A stretch of DNA of 64,000 bases from contig NC_089394.1 of the NCBI RefSeq assembly GCF_003171515.1, positions 434,001 to 498,000 of the forward strand, in the 5' to 3' direction. This DNA is from Pyrenophora tritici-repentis (lineage: Eukaryota > Ascomycota > Dothideomycetes > Pleosporales > Pleosporaceae). Both the position numbers and the translations under genes were made by a program. Of this stretch, positions 55,148 through 64,000 are shown one piece after another. The stretch's first letter is position 1. Each line of letters begins with the position of its first letter. Below the pieces are notes generated by a model. It worked only from the letters and a program-made list of their open reading frames with translations. It searched no databases and had not been told where the DNA came from.

Positions 55148-56093
55148 GATGCGCGAGGGGGTTCAAACTACTATCTTTTTATTCTTCTGGGTTCTTATGG
55201 GCAAACAAGTCGGTTGTTAAATCGAAAGTTCTACAAGGTTGACTTTAGGTGCAGAGTCAGCGGGAGCAGCCAGCGGGAGGAGCCAGCGGCACAGTCGGAT
55301 ATAAGCAGTTTGAAGGTGAATTGGAATACAAGAGACTATCAAGCTGGGGGCTAGGAGGCCTGATATCAGGTCGAAGGACTGCACATCACGTCCGTATATG
55401 CACAGGTACAAGGCCCGAGAAAGGCAGAGTCAGTCCTGCATTAGAGCCAGCTTTCGTTCCGGTTGGACCATGGCCCTGCCTCATGTCGTAGGCGAGCGGC
55501 ATCATGGACGCAGATTCGCAGAGCTCCCGCCCTCTTTTTAGACGTGCAGTTGAGGCGCAGACTTGGCCAATCGAGATGGGAGGTGAGGTGTGACAGCGTT
55601 GGGGAGCGAGTTGGCGGGCGCTTAACGTGGTCCGGCTCCACTTGGGTCGGCCAATCAGCGCGCACCATCCTCTACTGCTCTCGTTCGGAGACCGTTGTCG
55701 GGTCCTTTTAATGGAGACACTTTCTTGCAAAGGTGAGACTTCGGTCCTCACTGGCAAAGTGGATCTCGAGCGCCATCCAGCACAGCCTTAGCGGTACGGA
55801 TAATGCGGAATGTTCACCACGATCGGCCAAGGCCTAGACCGATACACTGGGATCATCATTTGGTTCATAGTTCGACTTAACTCATCACAGCAAGTCACGA
55901 AGTGGTCGGATAGATTCTAGAATAGAGCATGTATCTTTCAAGTTCCTGGTTCCAAACCAGCTAAGTCTTGTCAGAGACTATTGACGATGACGTGACCCAT
56001 GGAATTCCAAACATTATACAAGGACAGCGAATAGGGCGGTCGCTGCGAGGGCATTATAGGAGTCGAAGTTATGTGTTAGCACGACGTTTCACT
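55148..56093. other. Intergenic, nothing recognised
   Basis: 946 bp between the PLAC8 start and the 3' end of the next minus-strand gene. A short direct repeat CAGCGGGAG-CAGCCAGCGG lies near 55257-55285. Open frames overlap on both strands without a motif. Confidence 0.4.
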
Positions 56094-57043
56094 TTACTCG
56101 TCCTTGTTCATTTGAGCTTTTCCACGTTCCTCCTTGTTCTCAGGTTGTGGACGGTCAGTCGAGACGGTTCCCTGCAGCTTAGCAGTTTCCGCGACACCCT
56201 CTCCCTTCTTACTCTTCTCGGGTTGCTTGGAGATTTGCGACGAGTGTTCGGTGTTGTCGTTGGAGAGACCCTTTTGCTTGCCAGACGTCTCGTTGAAGCT
56301 CTTGGTCTGTTCCTTACGAGGGTCGGGCTGCTAGGGTTAGCATGCGTAATCGAAACATGGGCTTGTGTTTACTAACCTTGTCAGATTGGTCGGGAGACTG
56401 CGTGTCCTTCTCCTCGCTGTTCTCCTTGGTGGCCTTGTTGGGATCTTGCTTGTCACTTGTAGGCTCCTTCTTGGATTTGTCCTCGGACTCATCCTTGGAG
56501 GAGTCGGAGTCGTCCTTGCTGTCCTCCTCATCGTCGGGCTTGTTCTCCTCCTTCTCGTACTCTACAAGTGTCTCAGTACCAGGCTTCTTGGCATCTCCTT
56601 CGCCATGGGGTTCACCAAGGGGATGGTGTTCGGCACCGTGGTCGGTATCTTGGGTTACTGCCACGTAGAGGCCAACGACGGTACCAGCGACAGCTGTGGC
56701 AATCCTAGAGAAAAGACATCAACACATGCTATATAAGCAAATAGTAAAAGCACGCCCATCCAGCGTCTTTCGCTCTCAAGATCTACGGATCTGCAGATTT
56801 GAAATGTACAATATCTGGCGCAGTAGATTTCACAAAGGCCCTGCACTGTAGGAAATGCGTATCCACGTACCATGGGATGTCACTACTTAGAGGCTTACCG
56901 TCCGAGCCGGGTGCGGTGGCATAGGTTCTGCGCTGAACAGCTCGTTGCCACGGCTGAAGCTCGGCGGTGCGGATATACCTCGTCGGGCGCGCAGCTCGTG
57001 CGAATGCGGAGGCGCGGAGCGCAGAGGACCTCAGAAAAGACAT
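56094..57043 (-). CDS. Acidic single-pass mitochondrial membrane protein, unknown
   Basis: Three exons, 57043-56871, 56704-56377 and 56327-56094, 244 aa. The N-terminus MSFLRSSALRASAFARAARP is an Arg/Ser/Ala mitochondrial presequence. After SSDIPW, split by the 166-nt first intron, comes a hydrophobic stretch IATAVAGTVVGLYVAV, a likely transmembrane helix. The rest is hydrophilic and highly charged (long Glu/Asp/Lys/Ser runs), probably disordered and facing one mitochondrial compartment. Fungal proteins of this layout are common and mostly uncharacterised. The choice of donor at TG|GTACGT is supported because it alone joins the hydrophobic segment in frame. Confidence 0.75.
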
Positions 57044-57666
57044 TTTGAAGCTGTAACAAGTCCAATTGAAGCTGGCGACGGGCAATTGATGGCGAATTGA
57101 TCGTTGTGATGCGCGTACAGGACTCCAAAAGAGATCACGTCAGGTCTGCGAATATTGGTACGTCACCGGAACAGGTCGCTAGAAGGCTCCGGCGCCATCA
57201 CGTGCCATACGAGCACCATATGCATTCGTTACTTATCCAAGCTGACCTCGTCGCCAGCATAGGAGTCAGAAAGGGTTAGAAGTGGATTTATCTGCACATG
57301 TCACTTTCTCAAACCCAGGAAACTGCTGCTTGTGCACTCGACTCCTATAGAGCTCCAGATGTTTGCAAATACAAAGACCGTGCGCAGGTGGGAGCTCTGG
57401 CAAGCAGCGCGTGCAGGCAACAATTGCCATTTCACTCGATAACACTTGAGTCCCCAACTCCAAGTGGCCAGCGGTGCCTACTCTCGCTACCTGTAACAAA
57501 CATCGCTCAACCCTCTCCTCTCTTACTCTCCCTCTCTCCACCTGCACCACAAGATTGAGCGCACCACGTCAACCCCGCCATAGGTACCCCGCCACACTTA
57601 GACAAGCTATACTCAACCCCGTACCAACAATAGGCATAGTCATAGGCACCCCATACCCTCACCACC
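57044..57666. promoter_or_regulatory. Divergent promoter, mitochondrial protein / CAND1
   Basis: 623 bp between two divergent starts. CT-rich just upstream of 57667 (CTCTCCTCTCTTACTCTCCC), consistent with a fungal leader. Confidence 0.4.
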
Positions 57667-60600
57667 ATGGCGCCCTCGTCGGTTCCCCCCAACCCGACGG
57701 CGCACAATGTCGCCCAGCTGCTGCCGCGCTTCACGGATGATGACCCCGATTTCCGCTTCATGGCCCTGAGTGACCTGCACGACATCCTCGTCGTCGCTCA
57801 CTCGGGCCTCCTCCTCCACGACGATGTTGTTGCGGCGCGCACAGTCGATGGTCTGCTCACCACACTCGTCGATACCAACGGCGAGGTGCAGAACCAAGCC
57901 GTCAAGTGCCTTGGGCCGTTTGTGAACAAGATCAGCGATAAGACGCTGCCTGTCATGATCGACAAGCTCTCTACGCTCCCCACAGGCAATACAGTCGATC
58001 AGTCAATACCTGCCCTCGCCCTCCGCGAAGTCGTCGTCTCCCTCCCGCGTCCTGTCGCCGGTGCTGCGCGTACAAAATCTGTCACCGACGCCTATAGCGC
58101 CATTAGCAGAGTATTGATTCCGCGCCTGATCGGATACAATGTCATCCCTCCAGCACAACATGGCCTCAGCCAGCCCCCCAAGGGCATGCTGCAGGACGAT
58201 TTGGACAAGGGTACAGATAGCAACGCCATCGACGTGCTGACCGAGGTCGCACGGTGCTTTGGATCTATGCTACAGGACGTCGAGATCCAGGCGTTGCAGC
58301 AAATCACATTCGCAATCCTTGAAAACAACCGCGCGAGCTCCATGATGAAGAAGAAGTCGGTCACGGCCATCTCTACACTGGCTGGATACTTTTCCGATCA
58401 GCTGCTGAGCAGTTTTCTCTCAAAGATGATCGAACTCCTGCGGGATGTCCATCTCACCCGCAGCAAGCGAAAGCTCTACATCACGATTCTAGGGTCCATG
58501 GCTCGGTCGATTCCCCGCAAGTTTGGCCCTTACCTCAAGACCTTGGCCCCTTTTGTCATGAGCGCATTGAGCACAGAGGAGCAAGACGAAGAAATGGACG
58601 TATCGGATGACGAGGCAGAGCGTGATCCTGAGGTTGACGAAGTGCTCGAGGCCGCTCTCATTGCACTGGACAGTTTCCTCGCCTCTTGCTCTCAGGACAT
58701 GCGCTTGTACACAAAGGAGACTATCGATGCCGCGACGCGTTACCTCAAGTACGATCCTAACCTCGCAGAAGATGATGATGAAGATGCCGACGACGATATG
58801 CCAAGCGACGAGGAGGACGCGCTCGAAGGCGAGGATTTCGAAGAAGAAGCAGGCTATGATGATGACGAGGATGCAAGCTGGAAAGTGCGTAGATGTGCAG
58901 CCAAGGTTCTGTACACGTTGATCTCAACGCGGAGCAATGGCGATCTGCTGGAAGACGGCACTCTTTACAATAGCGTCGCACCAGCACTCATCTCGCGATT
59001 CAAGGAGCGAGAAGAAAACGTCCGCTTGGAGATTCTGTCGACGTTGTCCAACCTGATCAAGAAGTCAGGCGATGGTCCCTCCCCTGTCAAGTTTTCAGAT
59101 GAGACACAGCAAAGCAGTATGATGCCACCGCCGCCAAGTAAAAAGCGACGCCGCGGTGGGAGCGATGCGAGTATGTTCGATCTTCAGGCCGGCTCTTCTG
59201 TGTCCATGGGCTACGCTTCACCTGCACGAGCGGGCACGCCTCCTGTAGGCCCGCGTGCTAGCTTGGCCAAGCTCAGTCCCGAAATTGTCAAGGGCATCGC
59301 ACAGCTACTTAAGCAAACCTCATGTCCACCCACTACTAAACAAGCATCAATATCCCTGATCAAGGACATTGTAATTACCCAGCGGGGTGGTCTTGACGGC
59401 TATCTCAGCCAGCTCATCACCCCAGTTATAGAAGCTGCAAGAATCGCTGGGGGACTAACAAGCAGCGCTTCTGCCACAGCCAACAGCTTGCGCACCCAGG
59501 CTCTACAGCTGATAGGCGCCATCGCCGATACCCACTCTTCCAAATCCATACAGCCGTATCTCGGGCCTATCATCGATGCGCTTCTTCGGGGAATCAAGCA
59601 CAGGTACAGTAAGTTGTCTATCGAGGCTCTTGCTGCGACTGAACAGGTTGTCAAGGCCCTGACACCACCTCGATCCGCCGCGTCAGGAAGTGAGAATCAG
59701 CAACATGTCGAGTCACTCTATGATGCACTAGTAGTGCGGATAGCCGCGAACGATGCCGATGTAGAAGTACGACGAAGTGCCATCCATGTCCTTGGCGTGT
59801 TGCTCGGCAGGAGCTCTGGTTCACAAGGTCTTCTTTCCTCAACCAAGCGAACAGCTGGGCTTCAGCTTCTGGAAGACCGTCTCAAGAATGAGCTTACCCG
59901 TCTTGCCTCAGTGCGTGCTATCGACTCAATTGCCGCGCATACCAAGGCAAAGGATGAGCTGTCTGCTAAGTGGGTTCGCGATGTGGCACTGGAGCTTGGT
60001 GCACAACTGCGCAAGGCCAGTCGTGCATTACGTGGTGCCAGCTTAAGCGCTCTTCGAACTCTCGCACTGAACCCGCAGTCCCGCATCCATCTCGATAGTG
60101 AGACCAAGGCACAAGTTGTAGAGATGTTGTTACCACTGCTCAATGTCAGCGATCTCCACCTCCTAGGTCCGGCACTCGTCATCCTTGCCACCTTTGTCAA
60201 GGACGATGCGCAAGCTATCATGACGCCGAATCTTAACGCTGCGTTGTGTCAAGTTGCTCAAGGTTCGATTAGTGGTACTCCCCTGGACGCGCTGCTGAAC
60301 CTCGTTCGCACAATCGGTGAGCAGCATGCTGGACAAGCATTGATGCAGGCTCTTCTACAACGAGTTGGCGTATCTGGACATGCAGAGGTTGTGGGCAAAG
60401 TCATTGGTAACCTTCTTGTCTATGGCGGTGATAGTGTCGGCGTCAAGCTCGAGCAGTTCATCACCGAGCTCGAGACGGCACAGGACGACAAGCGCCAATG
60501 CCTCGCATTAGTCGTACTTGGAGAGTCCGCATTACGATTAGGGCCGCAGTCAAGTCTTGATCCCAAGCTATTCATCAAGTACTTTACTGTACGGTCGGAA

Positions 60601-61741
60601 AATGTGCCACTTGCAGCTGCTGTGGCACTTGGACGAGCCGGTGCTGGAAGTGTTAGCAAGTATCTTCCGGTCATTCTATCCACTATGGGTCAGCCATCTG
60701 CTCCACAATACCTCTTCCTACACTCGATTAAGGAGATACTTCAACACGATGACACCGAATCGGAGATTATACCGTACGCATCGACACTGTGGCAAAATCT
60801 TGTTGTTGCATCCCAGCTCGAGGACAACAAGGCAATAGGCGCAGAGTGCATCGGTAGACTTACCATTATCGACCCAAAGACGTACCTTCCACAGCTCCAG
60901 GTGAGTAGTCCGCTATATAAGCACAGTCGCAAACTAACAACCATAGGCATTCTTAAGCGACCGCAAGGGAAGCGTACGCGCCATGGTCATCTCTGCTATA
61001 AGATATACCTTTACAGATACCGACGAAGCATACGACGAGTATCTCAAGCCCATTGTGGTTCCTATGCTCGTCCAGATGCTCAACGAACCTGATCTTGAGA
61101 ACCGACGTCTCGCTCTGATGACATTCAACTCGGCCATGCACAACAAGCCCGACATCATTCTACCAGCGCTTGACCAACTGCTCCCGTTGGCCATGAAGGA
61201 AACCGTTGTCAAGCCGGAGCTTATTCGGGAGGTCCAGATGGGTCCTTTCAAACACAAGGTTGATGATGGTCTGGAGATCCGCAAGAGTGCGTATGAAACT
61301 CTATACGCTCTTCTTGAGAAGGCGTTTGTCCGACTGTCAGCCATTGAGGTATCCGACTTCTTTGATCGGGTGGTTGCTGGTATCAGTGATGAGCACGATA
61401 TCCGTATCCTCTGCAACCTCATGCTCACCAAACTCATGGTGATCGCACCAGAGCAGGTACATGCACGCCTAGAGGCTCTCGCCCATAACTTCCGCTCAGT
61501 ACTCGCCGTCAAGCCCAAAGAAAACGCGGTCAAGCAAGAGATCGAGAAGATTCACGAGGGCGCTAAGGGTGTACTCAAGATTTCCGCGCAGCTTAACAAG
61601 CAAATGGGCACAGAGGTTGGACTGATTACGGGGGATGATCCACAGTCTCGTGCTTGGGCGCATTACTGGGATCAGATCCAGAAGGAGCACCAAACTGGCC
61701 TCAAGGCTGTTCTAGAGGAACTCAAGGAACGTGATCGTTAG
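57667..61741 (+). CDS. CAND1 / TIP120, cullin exchange factor
   Basis: HEAT-repeat protein that binds unneddylated cullin-RBX1 and exchanges substrate adaptors of cullin-RING ubiquitin ligases. Two exons, 57667-60900 and 60947-61741, 1342 aa. The N-terminal HEAT repeats start FTDDDPDFRFMALSDLHDIL, with VQNQAVKCLGPFVNKISD typical of CAND1. An acidic insertion of about 45 residues lies near 360-405, ending in DEDASWKVRRCAAKVL, as in other CAND proteins. The C-terminal TIP20-like domain is split by the intron (PQLQ|AFLSDRKGSVRAMV) and includes EVQMGPFKHKVDDGLEIRKS and AYETLYALLEKA. Length is slightly above human CAND1 (1230 aa), as usual for fungi. Confidence 0.95.
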
Positions 61742-62175
61742 TTGCTACAGCGATACTCTGGGCTGAGTGAGAGCTTCTTGAAATTATCAGACTACGTTTT
61801 TGATATGCTCGACCCACGACTCGGCGGGCGTCAGAATACTGAAGAATAAAAAGGGATTGGCAGGTTGTTCACCATCCTAGAGATGTATGATCTGGAACGA
61901 GCAAATGACGGAGTAAAGAAAGACTTGGTAGGCGCGTAGATGTGCAATAGCAAGAATATGATACCATTAGTATAACGTGTGTGCTGATTCACCGTGATAA
62001 TTCAAGGCCGTTTCCGAAGTCCGATGGTTTTTGAAAAACCGGGCTTCGGGATGTCTTCACATATGCTCATTTCCGGTGTGGAATTGACGTATAAGGCGTG
62101 GCAGTATGTACAAAATACGAGTACTACATCATTGCAACAGCTGTCTTTCTATTTGACTCGAATCACACCCTCAAT
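61742..62175. other. Intergenic, nothing recognised
   Basis: 434 bp between two same-strand genes; AT-richer than the neighbours, no feature. Confidence 0.4.
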
Positions 62176-62661
62176 ATGGCACCCCCTACCGCGATAATGG
62201 CTCCGACAACATTTTTAACAGGACTCTCAGCCCGGGAGGCTGTCGCAGATGCACTACAACGGTGCGTGCTCGGCATGGACAGCAACAATCGGCCTCTTTT
62301 TGAATCAGCATGTCTAAAAGGCGAAGATATGGTGGTGATTGCCGGATCCATCCCACTCAACGGATGGGCTGCCATCGACGCCATGATGGACCGCGTCTTT
62401 GCCATTGTCACCACACATACCGTTAGCAACATACGGGTTGAGCTCAAGAGCGAAGACGCGGATACAGCACAGATCACAGCGCACGCTATTTCCTATCACG
62501 TAAGGGAGGAAGATGCGTTGAAGCAGGAGGACACAAGTTACACTGCGAGTTCGCTATACGATATCGAGCTTGTCAAGGTGGAATGGGGATTGTGGAAGAT
62601 GAAGACGTGGTTGATCAAGGTGCTGTGGACTGTGGGTGATGCAGCAGTGTTGCATGGTTAG
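62176..62661 (+). CDS. SnoaL-like (NTF2-fold) protein
   Basis: Intronless, 161 aa from the ATG at 62176. The pattern LSAREAVADALQRCVLGMDS then NNRPLFESACLKGEDMVV, a middle helix (AAIDAMMDRVFAIVTTHTVS) and C-terminal strands (SSLYDIELVKVEWGLWKMKT) is the SnoaL_4/NTF2-like cone fold. Members include polyketide cyclases, dehydratases and many ligand-binding proteins of unknown role in fungi. The histidine in VTTHTVSNI could be catalytic but is not conclusive. The reading frame extends upstream to 62098 without an ATG. Confidence 0.78.
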   Translation: MAPPTAIMAPTTFLTGLSAREAVADALQRCVLGMDSNNRPLFESACLKGEDMVVIAGSIPLNGWAAIDAMMDRVFAIVTTHTVSNIRVELKSEDADTAQITAHAISYHVREEDALKQEDTSYTASSLYDIELVKVEWGLWKMKTWLIKVLWTVGDAAVLHG

Positions 62662-63458
62662 GCATGCGCTGGACGTCTTTGGCTGCTTATTTAGGCTGCA
62701 GGTGGTTGTGGCGGTGCTCGATTGGTTTACCGCTTTTCCGGAACTTCGGAGGATAGCGCAGAGTTGGGAGCGAGTTGCTGCCTGATGGGTTAGAGTTGCA
62801 AAGGTGTTGTCAGCAGCACGATGTGACGCGGCTGTTGGTGCATTTTGGTACATGTATCCTAGGAGGGACGAGACTATACAAGCTTGATGGCGTCACGTCC
62901 TTGATGAGTAGAATATGGCGAGGACGGTGCAGAGAGCTAGCCAATATTCCGGTCGCAGTGGGTCAAGCGCTACTGAGATGGTGATAACGTTATAGGATGG
63001 CAAATGTTGCTATTCCTGCCCAAGCTGTTCTTCGTATCGTGAGGCCATGGTTGATAATGTCAATGCCAGAGGCAAAAGGGACGAGCCGCTAGTTGGTGTT
63101 GGCCACGACACATCCAGAGCCTTCGACGCCGCCCAGGGCTATCCCTCGAGCCGATGATGGGCGAACTGGCGGTGGGCGCCGAGCAGAGCGTTGCCATAGC
63201 CTGTCTAGGCCAGGACGCGAGCAAATCAGGGTCCATGGGTGGAGGAAGCTGAGACCCGCAATTCACAGCGGGTTCCAAGCGTCATGCGTCACCAGCATGT
63301 CCAGACGTACATGCAACATGTCGCTTGTTGGCGCGCTATGTAAAGCTCTGGTCTTCTCGACGTCCATCCTATTACTCTTGAATCCGCCCTAGTCAGAAGC
63401 CAAAGCTGAATGCGCACGACTCTCACTTGTCTCATCTGGGCCGTCTGACCACCTCTAC
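62662..63458. other. Intergenic, nothing recognised
   Basis: About 800 bp; only overlapping weak frames. The part nearest 63459 should be the promoter of the right-edge gene. Confidence 0.4.
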
Positions 63459-64000
63459 ATGTCTTACAGATCCGACAGCCAGTATTACCAGCGCCCACGC
63501 CATGATTCTCACTATACAGTCCGCGATACAGACGCCTATGCCTACTCGAGGCACGAACGTTCTTTAGCTGAGGCCCGCGAGGAATTAGCAGACATGCGAC
63601 ACAGCAACCCGTACGCCTCGTCCTACACCTCTCACAGCGCCTACGAACCCCGCACTTCCCCACCCAGGCGACCAGCGCCGCAATCGTACAGAAGTCACAC
63701 CCGCAAACCAACATGGCCACCCTCGCCCTGCGTCGAGGACGAGAAGGAGGCGCTGGCCAAAGAGGCCACGTCCAAGGCGGGCTCGTCAGGCCAGGACGAG
63801 GGTGAGCCGCCCGCCAACACGCGGGGCACCGTCGACCAGGAGAGTCTCCTAGACGAGATTGAGCAGCCCAAATCTGTACACGACAATGACCGCCGCTTCG
63901 TGCTCGTGTCTGAATCCAGCACCGACGATGACGCCGCTGCGAGGTCCAGAAGGCACCGAGAGCGTCGGCGGAAGAGCGTCGCAGACCGTGGGCACATGCC
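63459..64000 (+). CDS. Unrecognised low-complexity protein, N-terminal part (runs off window)
   Basis: ATG at 63459 opens a frame that stays open to the window edge (180 codons, no stop). It starts MSYRSDSQYYQRPRHDSHYT and is rich in Tyr, Ser, Arg and His, then acidic (VEDEKEALAKEATSK), then DNDRRFVLVSESSTDDD and a basic run RRHRERRRKSVADRGHM. The opposite strand has a competing 100-codon frame, but the tyrosine/serine/charge pattern and DRRFVLVS followed by RRRKS..DRG look like a conserved fungal protein of unknown function. No domain named; probably disordered and nuclear. The 3' part is outside the window. Confidence 0.65.
   Translation, partial: MSYRSDSQYYQRPRHDSHYTVRDTDAYAYSRHERSLAEAREELADMRHSNPYASSYTSHSAYEPRTSPPRRPAPQSYRSHTRKPTWPPSPCVEDEKEALAKEATSKAGSSGQDEGEPPANTRGTVDQESLLDEIEQPKSVHDNDRRFVLVSESSTDDDAAARSRRHRERRRKSVADRGHM

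Noticed and set aside
55386..55757. 123-codon minus-strand frame between PLAC8 and the mitochondrial protein gene
   Set aside because: Serine/arginine-rich random composition, overlapped by equally open frames; no homology signal.
1..64000. CRISPR arrays, operons, Shine-Dalgarno sites, insertion sequences
   Set aside because: The window is fungal nuclear DNA; none of these was seen, and no repeat-spacer array exists.

Overview
The window is nuclear DNA of a filamentous ascomycete. Nearly every gene has GT-AG introns of about 45-70 nt, several with CTAAC/CTGAC-type branch sites. The genes are typical of Pezizomycotina, and several families (acetylxylan esterase CE5, fasciclin-like, EthD-like, LPRELR-motif proteins, small secreted cysteine-rich proteins) are common in Dothideomycetes. 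I infer Pleosporales, without a database check. Both edges cut genes: a cryptochrome-DASH 5' end on the left (minus strand) and an unrecognised low-complexity protein on the right.

Layout. 0-10 kb: cry-DASH start, glutamate decarboxylase, a His-rich fasciclin-domain secreted protein, SEC17 (alpha-SNAP, eight exons including a 12-nt one), and mitochondrial GatC. 10-20 kb: a small CxC/CCxxC protein, a broken coiled-coil gene, a carbonyl-reductase-type SDR, a secreted acetylxylan esterase, an MSOX-family FAD oxidase, and a candidate small secreted cysteine-rich protein. 20-30 kb: EthD-like protein, hotdog thioesterase, Pus9/Rib2-type pseudouridine synthase, bacterial-type poly(ADP-ribose) glycohydrolase, an LPRELR-motif protein, and a PPxY arrestin. 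30-37.9 kb is gene-poor, with only ribosomal protein eL22 and one small hypothetical gene.

37.9-49.6 kb: acetoacetyl-CoA synthetase, whose first intron carries a MITE, followed by a cluster of four small genes (40.7-43.7 kb) that look like diverged members of one undescribed protein family. Then come a bZIP-DUF3425 regulator, an HGGG-type esterase and a small protein with a duplicated motif. 49.7-64 kb: HEM3, an XPG/GEN1-like nuclease gene with two in-frame stops, a PLAC8 protein, an acidic mitochondrial membrane protein, CAND1, a SnoaL-like protein and the right-edge partial gene.

Most genes are housekeeping or general metabolism and form no single pathway. The main unexplained features are the four-member small-protein cluster, a ~105-bp inverted-repeat element present five times (three full-length, two fragments), the candidate secreted cysteine-rich gene missed by simple ORF calling, and two eroded genes. 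All exon boundaries were inferred by eye from splice signals, frame continuity and family similarity recalled from knowledge; no alignment was run.
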